A stretch of DNA of 57,472 nucleotides from Hungatella sp. UBA7603 (lineage in GTDB: Bacteria > Bacillota > Clostridia > Lachnospirales > Lachnospiraceae): contig DLJZ01000025.1 of the NCBI GenBank assembly GCA_002478865.1, positions 1 through 57,472 of the forward strand, in the 5' to 3' direction. Both the position numbers and the translations under genes were made by a program. Positions within the stretch are counted from its first letter, which is position 1; each line of letters opens with the position of its first letter. Below are positions 24,137-32,163 of the stretch, in pieces. The notes below the pieces were generated by a model. It searched no databases and had not been told where the DNA came from. It saw only the letters and a program-made list of their open reading frames with translations.

Positions 24137-25248
24137 CGTGTTTTCCCCTTCCCTTCGTGATGGGTTTCTTCTCTGCAATTATAACACGATCCACCGTATA
24201 GCTCCACAATATCTTCAATTATTAATAAGCCAATTGGACCCAGAATAAAACCAAAAAGTCCAAAAAGCTGGAGTCCTACAAACATAGAAGCAAGGGTTTC
24301 AAGAGGAGTGAGGCCTACCTTTCCTCCCATGATCTTTGCCTCCATAATCTCTCTTAGGAAATAAGTGATAACATAAATCACAATAAGACCAATGCCATAT
24401 ACCCAGTTTTTACTCACCATAGCGGCTATGGCCCAGGGAATTAATACGGTCCCAGTGCCAAAGATAGGAAGGGCATCTAAGAAGCCGATTCCGATACCAA
24501 GAAGAATAAAATAAGGATTCCCCATAAGAAATAGACCCACAGAGCAGATGACCATGGTAAAAAGCATGATGGTTGCCTGAGTTTTTAACCATGCACTGCC
24601 AACAGACATCAGGCGGTTTCCCAGCATGGCGTATTCATAGCAAAAGATAGAATTGTCTCGTCTGGTACGGATGTCATCCATTTCCTGCATAGTCAAGATG
24701 GTGGCAATAAATAAAATGACCGTAAGAATGGTGATCTGTACCAACCACTTTATAATGCTCATGGAATTTAACATGACGAATGACATGGCTTTGCTTTTTA
24801 GAGCGGTTTCTCCTCCTGAAATGACCTCTCGGACCATTTCAAGTAGATATCCGTCTGGAAGCTTTAAAAACTGTTCCGCAAACGTACAGTTCTGCGTCAG
24901 CCAAAAATCTATGTTTCTCATGATTTGGGGTAGATTTTGAAATAAAAGCTTTGCTTCCATTGCAAGCTTTCTTCCACCGATATATAAGAAAATCCCAAAC
25001 ACAATCATAAAAAGAATGACTTCAACTCCTCCAATGACTGCAAGTGGAATGGAAATCACTTTCTTCTTTATGGTAAAACGGGTCTTTCTCTCAATCCAAA
25101 GTGCGGAAGGCCGCAAAGACAAAGCAAATACATAAGCAATCAAAAAGGGAATTACGAGGGGCAGCAAATATCGAAAACTCAAATACACTGCCCCAGTAAC
25201 TCCCAATATCAATAATGTCTTCTTCAGTTTCCTGCTCGGTTTCTCCAT
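24133..25248 (-). CDS. ytvI: AI-2E-family membrane protein, YtvI-like sporulation permease
   Basis: 371 residues from the ATG at 25248 (MEKPSRKLKKTLL), matching the family length and with AGGTGAG three bases upstream. A GTG 18 codons earlier has no clear ribosome binding site. There are about eight transmembrane helices, including the conserved pair near residues 9-50 (YLLPLVIPFLIAYVFALSL) and the C-terminal block GTGTVLIPWAI...GGKVGLTPLETLASMFVGLQLFG, typical of AI-2E/UPF0118 permeases. YtvI in Bacillus is a sporulation membrane protein of unclear function. Its stop overlaps the start of the HD gene. Confidence 0.85.
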   Translation of the reverse strand: MEKPSRKLKKTLLILGVTGAVYLSFRYLLPLVIPFLIAYVFALSLRPSALWIERKTRFTIKKKVISIPLAVIGGVEVILFMIVFGIFLYIGGRKLAMEAKLLFQNLPQIMRNIDFWLTQNCTFAEQFLKLPDGYLLEMVREVISGGETALKSKAMSFVMLNSMSIIKWLVQITILTVILFIATILTMQEMDDIRTRRDNSIFCYEYAMLGNRLMSVGSAWLKTQATIMLFTMVICSVGLFLMGNPYFILLGIGIGFLDALPIFGTGTVLIPWAIAAMVSKNWVYGIGLIVIYVITYFLREIMEAKIMGGKVGLTPLETLASMFVGLQLFGLFGFILGPIGLLIIEDIVELYGGSCYNCREETHHEGKGKTR

Positions 25249-25349
25249 GGACTCACCTGTTTCTGTTTTGTACTTCTTTTGTACAGTTTCTATTATGAGC
25301 ACAGAGACTTTAAAATATGCAAATCTTAAATTAGCAAAAAATTCCTTAA

Positions 25350-26051
25350 TTAAACTTGTTTTAGAAAGGAAAACTGTTCAAATATTTCTCCATTTGGTTT
25401 GATGGAAAACGGCATCTTTTTCCCTGTTATGGGGTGAGTGAATGTAAGACTTGAAGCATATAAGGCAACATTGGTACGTGTCCCTTTTTGCTGAAATCTT
25501 GGATTGTACTTTTGATCTCCCCACAAAGGATTCCCGTGACCTGCCATCTGTACCCGAATCTGGTGATGACGTCCGGTTTTTAGTCTTATTTCCAACAGGC
25601 TTATTACTTCTCCCTGAAACTCTGCGTTATCCACAACTTTAAAACTAAGCTCGGCTAATTTTGCACCTTTTATCCCCTTGTCCACAATTTTAGAGCTATT
25701 GTTTTTTCCGTCTTTCCACAAATAATCCACGTAGGTACCAAAGTTTTCCACAGGTTTTCCACATACAACAGCATAATAGATTTTCTCCATCTTGTGAGCG
25801 GAAACCTGCTTACTTAAAGAATCTGCTGCTTCTTTTGTTTTTGCATAAACCATTACGCCGCCGACAGGCTTGTCCAGTCTGTGGATAACTCCTACATAAG
25901 GTTCTCCCGCTTTTGGGGATAACGTGTGGATATGTCTCTTAACTTCACTTACCATATCCGGTTCAAAGGATCTGGCAGACTGAGATTCCATGCCCACTGG
26001 CTTCTCCACAATAAGGAATTCTTTATCTTCAAATAATATGTTTAAGTTCAT
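25350..26051 (-). CDS. RluA-family RNA pseudouridine synthase
   Basis: A 233-residue pseudouridine synthase with the family motif GVIHRLDKPVGGVMVYAKT, where HRLDK holds the catalytic Asp (about residue 59). KTGRHHQIRVQMAGHGNPLWGDQKY supplies the second conserved block. It lacks an N-terminal S4 domain, so it resembles the short RluA/TruC-like members. It would isomerise uridines in 23S rRNA or tRNA; the exact site cannot be called. GAGGATTAGATTAATT precedes the ATG. It starts 7 nt after the nitroreductase stop. Confidence 0.93.
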   Translation of the reverse strand: MNLNILFEDKEFLIVEKPVGMESQSARSFEPDMVSEVKRHIHTLSPKAGEPYVGVIHRLDKPVGGVMVYAKTKEAADSLSKQVSAHKMEKIYYAVVCGKPVENFGTYVDYLWKDGKNNSSKIVDKGIKGAKLAELSFKVVDNAEFQGEVISLLEIRLKTGRHHQIRVQMAGHGNPLWGDQKYNPRFQQKGTRTNVALYASSLTFTHPITGKKMPFSIKPNGEIFEQFSFLKQV

Positions 26052-26058
26052 AATTAAT

Positions 26059-26796
26059 CTAATCCTCTTTCTCCCAGGCTTCCATCATGGCCTTTACCGA
26101 ACGGCTCATCTCCATACTGAAATCGGAATTCCATTTTCTGTTACAAAAAGCGCTTACCCACACGGAGAAATCTTCTTTTTCTCCCTCACTGTATGTAAGC
26201 TCTTCTTTCAATTCTTCCGGGCTTAGATGGCGGTATGTATTTTCAAAAACAACCCCTTCTTTGCGGGGACGCTTCGGTTTCACCCTTTCCATCTGCTGCT
26301 TTGTTGGATAACCAAATACAACCATTGCCACAGGCACTGCATACTTAGGCAGCCCAAACAGTTCTTTGTGAATCTCATAGTTTTCTATAATATCTCCAAT
26401 ATAACAAGAACCAATCCCCATTGACTCAGCGGCAATGACTGCATTTTGAGCAGCAATTAAAGCATCGTCCACTGCTAGTAATAGATCACCCATCTGGGGA
26501 TGTCTGACCGTTTCTACGTGATGGCAAAACAAATCATACCACTTCTGATCATCTGCCACAAATACAAGGACAAGAGGAGCTTTTGCAATAAACGGTTGGT
26601 TATCACACGTTTCTACCAACCGTTCCTTTATATTCTGGTCCGTTACATCGATGATGGAGTATAATGTCATTTTCCCGGCGGTGGGTGCTTGCAGTGCAGC
26701 TTCTATAATGATTGATTTCTTATCCGCTTCAATGGCCCTATCCTCGTATACCCGCACTGATTTTCGTTCCATAAGTTCTTTGATTGTCTGATTCAC
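26059..26796 (-). CDS. Nitroreductase-family flavoprotein
   Basis: 245 residues from a GTG at 26796 (NQTIKELMERKSVRVYEDR), with AAAGGGTGGG five bases upstream; an ATG nine codons earlier has no visible site. The N-terminal ERKSVRVYEDRAIEADKKSIIIEAALQAPTAG is the FMN-phosphate region of the NfsA/FRP family. The GIGSCYIGDIIENYE segment and the C-terminal FGYPTKQQMERVKPKRP(R/K) block fit as well. These enzymes reduce quinones, flavins or nitroaromatics with NAD(P)H. The C-terminal 50 residues (SEGEKEDFSVWVSAFCNRKWNSDFSMEMSRSV) are family-like. It may be co-transcribed with the pseudouridine synthase. Confidence 0.9.
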   Translation of the reverse strand: MNQTIKELMERKSVRVYEDRAIEADKKSIIIEAALQAPTAGKMTLYSIIDVTDQNIKERLVETCDNQPFIAKAPLVLVFVADDQKWYDLFCHHVETVRHPQMGDLLLAVDDALIAAQNAVIAAESMGIGSCYIGDIIENYEIHKELFGLPKYAVPVAMVVFGYPTKQQMERVKPKRPRKEGVVFENTYRHLSPEELKEELTYSEGEKEDFSVWVSAFCNRKWNSDFSMEMSRSVKAMMEAWEKED

Positions 26797-26904
26797 AATG
26801 ACCCACCCTTTCCAAATATACAACGATTTTCTTTTCTATTATATTGGATAGGCTCTTACATGGCAAATTATTTTAAAATAATTAGTTTGATATTCAAAAA
26901 AGTA

Positions 26905-26933
26905 TTGCAAATTACTTTTGGGGAGTGTATAGT
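26905..26933 (+). promoter_or_regulatory. SigA-type promoter of the hemolysin III gene
   Basis: TTGCAA, 17-nt spacer, TATAGT. It is about 70 nt upstream of the gene at 27005. Confidence 0.75.
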
Positions 26934-27004
26934 ATAGAAATATATCACACATAGTATTCAATACTACATTACATGTTTTTATCAACCAACAAGGAGGAAC
27001 TGTC

Positions 27005-27652
27005 ATGAACATAAAAATCAAAGACCCTATGAGTGCACTTACTCACTTCATTGCTATGATACTGGCTCTTTTTGCTGCCGTACCTTTGCTGATCAAAGCA
27101 TCCTCAGCGGGAGCACTTCATATCACCGCACTGGCCGTGTTTATAGCCAGTATGGTTTTACTCTACGCTGCCAGTACTACGTATCACACCCTGGATATTT
27201 CTCCAAAGATTAATAAGCTGCTTAAGAAAATCGATCATTTTATGATCTTTATCCTGATTGCAGGAACCTATACTCCAGTGTGTTTAATCGTACTGGGAGA
27301 TAAGACCGGATACAGTCTTTTAGCAATTGTATGGGGAATTGCACTTACTGGAATCGTCATCAAAGCTTGGTTTATTATGTGTCCCAAATGGTTTTCTTCC
27401 TGCATCTATATTGCCATGGGCTGGGCCTGTGTTCTTGCCTTTAGTAAGATCACCCAGGCACTTTCTCCTGCTGCATTTGGCTGGTTGTTAGCAGGCGGTA
27501 TTATCTATACCGTGGGCGGAGTTATCTATGCCTTAAAGCTTCCTATCTTTAACGCCAGACACAAAGGCTTTGGCTCCCATGAGATATTCCATCTCTTTGT
27601 CATGGGCGGAAGCTTCTGCCATTACATGCTAATGTATCGTTTTGTGGCATAG
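27005..27652 (+). CDS. Hemolysin III / TrhA (YqfA) family membrane protein
   Basis: A 215-residue membrane protein with seven predicted helices, as in the PAQR-related Hly-III family. Signature parts are DPMSALTHFIAMILAL near the N-terminus, STTYHTLDISPKINKLLKKIDHFMIFILIAGTYTP (with the conserved YH and DH metal-binding motifs), and SHEIFHLFVMGGSFCHYMLMY at the end. Bacterial members influence membrane energetics or fatty-acid homeostasis; the original haemolysin label may not reflect their role. The start has AAGGAGGAACTGTC upstream. It is monocistronic, with its own promoter and terminator. Confidence 0.93.
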   Translation: MNIKIKDPMSALTHFIAMILALFAAVPLLIKASSAGALHITALAVFIASMVLLYAASTTYHTLDISPKINKLLKKIDHFMIFILIAGTYTPVCLIVLGDKTGYSLLAIVWGIALTGIVIKAWFIMCPKWFSSCIYIAMGWACVLAFSKITQALSPAAFGWLLAGGIIYTVGGVIYALKLPIFNARHKGFGSHEIFHLFVMGGSFCHYMLMYRFVA

Positions 27653-27655
27653 ATG

Positions 27656-27705
27656 AAAGTGACCGTCAGATCTCAATTCTCTCCTGAGATCTGGCGGTCA
27701 CTTTT
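27656..27705. terminator. Bidirectional terminator, overlapping the end of the GIY-YIG gene
   Basis: AAAGTGACCGtCAGATCTC pairs with GAGATCTGgCGGTCACTTT, an 18-bp stem with one mismatch. It follows hlyIII on the plus strand. On the minus strand it lies inside the last codons and just past the stop of the GIY-YIG gene. Confidence 0.85.
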
Positions 27706-27948
27706 ATGTAATTCACCAAATAGATTTAGCTTGTCCTTTCTGGACATCTTCTTTATAGCAGCTTCTCTTTTCATAGCTTCTTGTTTCGTCTCAAACTCCT
27801 CAAAGTAAGCCAGACATACTGGTCTTCGCGTCTTCGTATATTTCGCACCTTTGCCCTCATTATGAGCCTTTATTCTTTTTTCCAAATGGTTTGTCCATCC
27901 ACAGTAGAGCGTATTATCCGCACACCGCAAAATATAAGTATAATTCAT
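27673..27948 (-). CDS. GIY-YIG domain endonuclease (UPF0213 family)
   Basis: A 91-residue single-domain protein: MNYTYILRCADNTLYCGWTNHLEKRIKAHNEGKGAKYTKTRRPV. Here the motif appears as TYILRCADNTLYCGWT (GIY as YIL, YIG as YCG) with Arg, His and Asn of the catalytic core. The second half, YFEEFETKQEAMKREAAIKKMSRKDKLNL, is the usual UPF0213 ending with a Glu metal ligand. UPF0213 members are stand-alone nucleases of unknown cellular role. The last ten codons fall in a terminator stem. Upstream is a 275-nt gap with dyad symmetry. Confidence 0.88.
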   Translation of the reverse strand: MNYTYILRCADNTLYCGWTNHLEKRIKAHNEGKGAKYTKTRRPVCLAYFEEFETKQEAMKREAAIKKMSRKDKLNLFGELHKSDRQISGEN

Positions 27949-28076
27949 CTTTACTCCAATACAAAACTTTTATGTAAACGGTAATAACGCCTTGCAATCA
28001 CGTCACTACCGCCCAGGCTAACCTGTCATCTATCTTCAGCACCAGCTGGATGCGTTTAGGCGCCATCGACTGTATG

Positions 28077-28099
28077 ATACCATAGCTCAGCTATAGTAT
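28077..28099 (-). repeat. Near-perfect inverted repeat in the 27949-28223 gap
   Basis: ATAC-C-ATAGCT / C / AGCTAT-A-GTAT forms an 11-bp dyad with one mismatch around a single central base. It lies about 130 bp upstream of the GIY-YIG start. The neighbouring 27990-28070 is GC-richer than its flanks and has several short self-pairings. No intact gene was seen there. It may be an operator or part of a structured RNA. Confidence 0.45.
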
Positions 28100-28184
28100 A
28101 TTATATAACAGGACAAACCGATATGTGAATATAATTTTTATCTTACCCTTTTATCATAAAATCATTCGTTTTCTTACAAAGAGA

Positions 28185-28216
28185 TGCCAGGCAGATGATA
28201 CAGTTACTGCCTGGCA
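28185..28216 (-). terminator. Terminator after sipL
   Basis: TGCCAGGCAG pairs with CTGCCTGGCA, 10-bp perfect stem with a 12-nt loop, just past the sipL stop. A moderate T-rich tail (TCTCTTTGT) follows on the minus strand. Confidence 0.7.
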
Positions 28217-28223
28217 ATCCATT

Positions 28224-29795
28224 TTAAGACAATTCTTTTACTAAAATCAAGCGTTCTCCGGGTTTTACGGCTTTTTCCGTTAAACCATTGGCAGTCATAA
28301 TGGTATCAATGGTGGTATGAAATTTTTTGGCAATGTTCCATAAAGAATCACCAGGCTGAACAATGTAGCCTACGATTCCTGGAAGTTTTTGCAATTTATT
28401 TAAATCCATAGGTGCATCCGTAGCGCTTGTAATAATCTGCTCACAGATTGGCTGTAACGCAAGTAAGTCAAGAGATGTGGTGGCTTTGATCTCTACGGTG
28501 CCTCCGCCCATCATAACTGCACTTAGCTGCTCTAAACCAGAGCTTAACTGGCAGATGGTGTCCTCATTGATTCCAGGAGCTTCAATCAAATAGTGGAAAG
28601 GAACATCTTCTATGGACGACTGAATGGGTTGAGCATCATCAGAGGTTAAGTAAAGGAGCCTCACCTCTAACACGCCTTCTACATGAAGGCCATCTTCCTT
28701 GACTTCCGTATCATCGATTTTAACAGTTCCCTCGCTGTGACAGATCTGAAGAATCCGGTCTGCATTATCAAGAGTTACCTTTTCTACGATTTTGCATTTA
28801 CTCATGTTTTTGGTGAGGATCTTATCAAAGCAAGCCTCTCCTGTCTGTAGAGACAGCTCTCGATTGGTGGAATACAAATCGCTTAACAGTTCCATGTTTT
28901 CTTCCCTGTAAAGCTTCATATCTAATTCAAGAACCGCATCCACATCCATTTCCCGCATTTCCCCATCAGAATCCGGTTTCGCTTCTATATCTTTATGTAT
29001 GAGGCGTACGGTCACACATGGCACCATATCATCGGTTACATCTGGCACTTCAAGCTCTCCGGAAAATGGAATGCTCTCCTCCAGCCACTGGATTGGGGCA
29101 CCTTCTCCCTCTCCTTGATAGATTACAAAGACCATTAATTCTCCATCAAGCATCATCTTGCCAGCCATTGGTCTTGTGGTTACACCTCTAAGCCTCATCT
29201 CGTTCCATAAAACGTGATCGATGTTTGGCTTGTTTCCAGAAAGCGTAATATTCTCTTTAATACGGAACGTATCCTTATGACGAAGTGCGATAGCAGCCAC
29301 ATCCACATTACGGCGGAGCACCTCCACCTGAGGACAATCTGAGTATCCGCTTCCCGTGTCCACTTCTACGGCAGCGTCTACATCATAGGCAGTCTCCACC
29401 TTAACCTGCAGCGTTACAATTGCCTTTACGCTGATTTTTCTTGAGTTAATAATTCCGGCATTCAAATCCTCAAGTTCACAGGAGAGCTGGACCACGTCTT
29501 GCTCTTCCAGTCCAGGTACATTGATCGGCTCCTCAAAGCTGATGCTTCCGGAGAGGGTCTGAAGTCCGCCTTCTGTTCCCCGGTAGAGGATGGTGAAATC
29601 AAGTTTGCCCCTGACTGCGACTCTCTCGGTTTGGTTTTTCACGGAATCAATTACGATTTCGCCGGCACTTAAAATAATCTGTTCCACATCGTCCATGGTA
29701 TCTGGAACAATAAAATCATCATCCAGAGTTAACTGGGATGTGGCATTTCCTTTCCAACGATTCATATGTATGTTTTTCTTCAATAGCTCCAACAT
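28224..29795 (-). CDS. sipL: SpoIVA-interacting protein SipL (SPOCS/DUF3794 domains plus LysM)
   Basis: A 523-residue protein. The N-terminal half (about residues 1-300) has repeated beta-rich SPOCS/DUF3794 segments (MDDVEQIILSAGEIVIDSVKNQTERVAVRGKLDFTILYR and a second VFVIYQGEGEGAPIQWLEESIPFSGELEVPDV). The last 50 residues are a LysM domain (IVQPGDSLWNIAKKFHTTIDTIMTANGL). This layout and length match SipL of clostridia, where the LysM domain binds the coat morphogenetic ATPase SpoIVA and anchors the spore coat at the forespore. It is unrelated in sequence to Bacillus SpoVM/SpoVID-based systems. A SigE-like promoter upstream fits mother-cell expression. Confidence 0.93.
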   Translation of the reverse strand: MLELLKKNIHMNRWKGNATSQLTLDDDFIVPDTMDDVEQIILSAGEIVIDSVKNQTERVAVRGKLDFTILYRGTEGGLQTLSGSISFEEPINVPGLEEQDVVQLSCELEDLNAGIINSRKISVKAIVTLQVKVETAYDVDAAVEVDTGSGYSDCPQVEVLRRNVDVAAIALRHKDTFRIKENITLSGNKPNIDHVLWNEMRLRGVTTRPMAGKMMLDGELMVFVIYQGEGEGAPIQWLEESIPFSGELEVPDVTDDMVPCVTVRLIHKDIEAKPDSDGEMREMDVDAVLELDMKLYREENMELLSDLYSTNRELSLQTGEACFDKILTKNMSKCKIVEKVTLDNADRILQICHSEGTVKIDDTEVKEDGLHVEGVLEVRLLYLTSDDAQPIQSSIEDVPFHYLIEAPGINEDTICQLSSGLEQLSAVMMGGGTVEIKATTSLDLLALQPICEQIITSATDAPMDLNKLQKLPGIVGYIVQPGDSLWNIAKKFHTTIDTIMTANGLTEKAVKPGERLILVKELS

Positions 29796-29834
29796 AAAAC
29801 AGCACCTGCCTTACCTTCTTTATTCCTTTAAGAA

Positions 29835-29863
29835 AGTTTATGCAGGTGCATGTTCCAATATAC
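29835..29863 (-). promoter_or_regulatory. Putative SigE-type promoter of sipL
   Basis: On the minus strand GTATATT, a 14-nt spacer, then CATAAACT, close to the SigE pattern (KMATATT, 13-15 nt, CATACANT). It lies about 45 nt before the sipL start. sipL is SigE-dependent in C. difficile; here this is inference. Confidence 0.6.
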
Positions 29864-29888
29864 TTTTTTTATACCTAATGATTGACTT

Positions 29889-30584
29889 CTATTCTTCTGT
29901 ATCAGAAAGAGTCTCTTTGCTGCTCTCATTTGAGTCATTATTTTTATAGTGGGAAAGTTCTGTTTGTAGCTCAGTCATGGTTCGTTCCATTGCCCTGATC
30001 CGTTCTTCCATAAGGCAATAGGATTCCATGGTCACTTCTGTCTTTACTTCTTTTGGAATTGGAACCCCGCTAATTTTAATAGGACGAGCAGGAATGCCGA
30101 CTGCAGTCACATTGTTTTCCAGAGGGTTTAAAAGGACCGCATTTGCTGCAATGGTACAATTATCTCCTACTTGAAAGGAACCAAGAATTTTAGCTCCTGC
30201 TCCCACCGTTACGTTGGTTCCAAGGGTGGGATGACGTTTTCCTTTATTAAGTCCCACGCCTCCTAAGGTGACACCCTGATAAATCGTACAATTATCACCC
30301 ACAACCGCTGTCTCTCCAATCACCACACCGCATCCGTGGTCGATCAAAATCCCATGGCCCATCACTGCTCCAGGGTGAATCTCAATCAGCGTAAAAAACC
30401 TTGCCATCTGAGAAATGAGTCTGGCAATGAAAAATAATTTATGACTATAAAACCAGTGTGCAAATCGATGCCAAATCAACGCATGAACTCCCTGATACAA
30501 AAACAGCACTTCAAGTGAATTTCTTGCTGCCGGGTCCCGTTCTTTAACCGCCTTAACATCAAGCCATATGTCTTTTAATATCAT
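29889..30584 (-). CDS. cysE: Serine O-acetyltransferase
   Basis: 231 residues from the ATG at 30584 (MILKDIWLDVKAVKERDPAARN), matching family N-termini; a longer frame has no clear ribosome binding site. The N-terminal helical domain is followed by a left-handed beta-helix made of hexapeptide repeats (GHGILIDHGCGVVIGETAVVGDNCTIYQGVTLGG), with the catalytic His in DHG and the CoA-binding GVTLGG. It makes O-acetylserine, the first committed step to cysteine. Residues after about 185 form a charged coiled tail longer than in minimal forms. No riboswitch or T-box is visible upstream. Confidence 0.93.
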   Translation of the reverse strand: MILKDIWLDVKAVKERDPAARNSLEVLFLYQGVHALIWHRFAHWFYSHKLFFIARLISQMARFFTLIEIHPGAVMGHGILIDHGCGVVIGETAVVGDNCTIYQGVTLGGVGLNKGKRHPTLGTNVTVGAGAKILGSFQVGDNCTIAANAVLLNPLENNVTAVGIPARPIKISGVPIPKEVKTEVTMESYCLMEERIRAMERTMTELQTELSHYKNNDSNESSKETLSDTEE

Positions 30585-30668
30585 ATAACCATCCTCTTCT
30601 CCTACTGTTGACTTCTGTATTAGGTAGTATATCATAGGACGATACAAGAAAAAAGGAAAATTTTAAAA

Positions 30669-30702
30669 TAGCCACTCTGCAAATCAAAAAGCAGAGTGGC
30701 TA
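30669..30702 (-). terminator. Terminator after the PrcB-domain lipoprotein gene
   Basis: TAGCCACTCTGC pairs with GCAGAGTGGCTA, a 12-bp perfect stem, followed on the minus strand by TTTTAAAATTTT. It lies between the lipoprotein stop and the cysE upstream region. Confidence 0.8.
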
Positions 30703-30717
30703 ATCATTTTATCTTAC

Positions 30718-31149
30718 TTACTGAAACACTACTGGAAGCTCCGACATCTCCGTCTTCATAACGATAAACGGAAAAGAAGCGTCTGTTCCAACGTTCTCAC
30801 CCTTTGAAGGACCAATCAGTTCCGTCTTCAAAACAATGGAATTATCGGTCAGATACAGATCATTAACGGCAATGCTAAAACCCCCGCTTGGCTGCTGTCC
30901 GTATCCAACTACTATGTATAGATTCTTGTCATCGCTGTAGGTCAGCTTAAAAGGTGATTGTTGCTTCTGAGTAATGATATCCCTTAATTCCTGAGGGATA
31001 TCGGCATCTGCTACTACGGAAAATTCCATATCCTTAACTTTTTTTCCGCTGTCTCCTTTTCCAAGGCATCCACTTAAGGTAAACGCAACCAATCCCAACA
31101 GAACGAATCCGAGGCAAATCAGCCGTCTTCTGATTAACAGTTTTTTCAT
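30718..31149 (-). CDS. Lipoprotein with PrcB_C-like domain
   Basis: A 143-residue secreted protein. A basic start (MKKLLIRRRLICLG) and hydrophobic core lead to the lipobox LSGC, so the mature lipoprotein begins at Cys28. The C-terminal 80 residues (FKLTYSDDKNLYIVVGYGQQPSGGFSIAV ... IGPSKGENVGTDASFPFIVMKTE) fit the PrcB_C-like domain, with the GYGQQPSGGFSI turn typical of the family. PrcB is a partner of the PrtP protease in Treponema; in Firmicutes the role is open. A hairpin hides its Shine-Dalgarno site, which is unusual. Confidence 0.75.
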   Translation of the reverse strand: MKKLLIRRRLICLGFVLLGLVAFTLSGCLGKGDSGKKVKDMEFSVVADADIPQELRDIITQKQQSPFKLTYSDDKNLYIVVGYGQQPSGGFSIAVNDLYLTDNSIVLKTELIGPSKGENVGTDASFPFIVMKTEMSELPVVFQ

Positions 31150-31151
31150 GA

Positions 31152-31197
31152 CACATTCCCCAATTTATTGATTATTACAATTTATATGGGGAATGTG
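31152..31197 (-). promoter_or_regulatory. Hairpin sequestering the ribosome binding site of the lipoprotein gene
   Basis: On the minus strand CACATTCCCC and GGGGAATGTG form a 10-bp perfect stem with a 26-nt AT-rich loop, ending two bases before the ATG. The probable Shine-Dalgarno, GGGGA, is inside the 3' arm. Closed, the stem should block translation. On the plus strand the same sequence is followed by seven T, so it may instead act as a plus-strand terminator. Confidence 0.5.
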
Positions 31198-31214
31198 CTT
31201 TTTTTATGAAAACT

Positions 31215-32078
31215 TTAAGCCTTTTTTAACACCGGAATCCAAATCTGGCTCATATACTCCTCAGAGGAAGGATCCCCTTGTGAGTACCACTCCATCTGAG
31301 GTTCGTCCGTTATCTCATAACCGGAGGTTGGGAAAAATTCTGTAAAGATACGTTTCCATACCTTTTGCTGTGCCTCTGGCATTTTTCCTACGCATTCAAA
31401 AATCACGTAAGTGGCTGGAGAAACAATCAGTTCTTCCATACCTTCTAATAAAGGATGATCTGACCCTGTGGCAATATAATAGTCAAACTCTTTATCATTA
31501 CCGTTTGCACATACACCAAGGCAGGCAAGCTTTAGGTTGTCATTTCGTTCCATCAAGGTATCATACCGGCCGTCTTCTGAAATTCGATCCCACATATCCG
31601 GTATTCTTTTAAAATTTTCCCCATTTGCAAGAGGGATCCGCTCCTTATAACCAATCAGGCGGAATTCATCCAGTTCTTTTACATAATAGTTCATCGCTTC
31701 TACTCCTTTAATTGTTATTTCAAATGAAATACGGGAATAGGATTTTATCTTGGCTCCAGGCCTTTTCACCTCGCTGGGATTCATTCCATGCATGGCATAA
31801 AATGCTCTGGCGAAAGATACAGGTGATTCATATCCGTACTTAAGAGCTACGTCAATGACTCTGGTATCGGCAGTAAGAAGCTCCATGGCCGCCATGGTCA
31901 GACGCCTCCTGCGAATGTAATCCCCAAGAGATACATCTGCCATATAAGAAAACATGCGCTGGAAGTTAAAACTGGAGCACAACGCTCTTTTCGCCGCTTC
32001 TTCCACTATTATCTCTCCAGTCAGATTATCTTCTATATATTGAAGAGCTTCATTCATCTTACAAAGCCAATGTTCCAT
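31215..32078 (-). CDS. AraC-family regulator with GyrI-like effector-binding domain
   Basis: A 287-residue protein with the order HTH first, sensor second, like Rob and TetR-independent SoxS-type proteins. Residues about 8-105 are two helix-turn-helix motifs (VEEAAKRALCSSFNFQRMFSYMADVSLGDYIRRRRL and VIDVALKYGYESPVSFARAFYAMHGMNPSEVK). Residues about 128-285 are a GyrI/BmrR-like ligand-binding domain (MNYYVKELDEFRLIGYKERIPLA... VIFECVGKMPEAQQKVWKRIFTEFFPTSGYE). Such regulators usually respond to drug-like ligands or toxins and often control efflux or detoxification. No obvious target is adjacent; the following minus-strand gene is the PrcB-like lipoprotein. Confidence 0.9.
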   Translation of the reverse strand: MEHWLCKMNEALQYIEDNLTGEIIVEEAAKRALCSSFNFQRMFSYMADVSLGDYIRRRRLTMAAMELLTADTRVIDVALKYGYESPVSFARAFYAMHGMNPSEVKRPGAKIKSYSRISFEITIKGVEAMNYYVKELDEFRLIGYKERIPLANGENFKRIPDMWDRISEDGRYDTLMERNDNLKLACLGVCANGNDKEFDYYIATGSDHPLLEGMEELIVSPATYVIFECVGKMPEAQQKVWKRIFTEFFPTSGYEITDEPQMEWYSQGDPSSEEYMSQIWIPVLKKA

Positions 32079-32163
32079 ATCCCCTTCCCCCTCATTTGAT
32101 TTAACCTAAGTTTAGCAGAAGTGTCTCATATGCTCCCAACCTTTTCTGCACAAAAAAGTGAGT

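Noticed and set aside
27990..28070. A small gene starting MAPKRIQLVLK on the minus strand
   Set aside because: The frame stops after about 22 codons, and no ribosome binding site or continuing frame was found.
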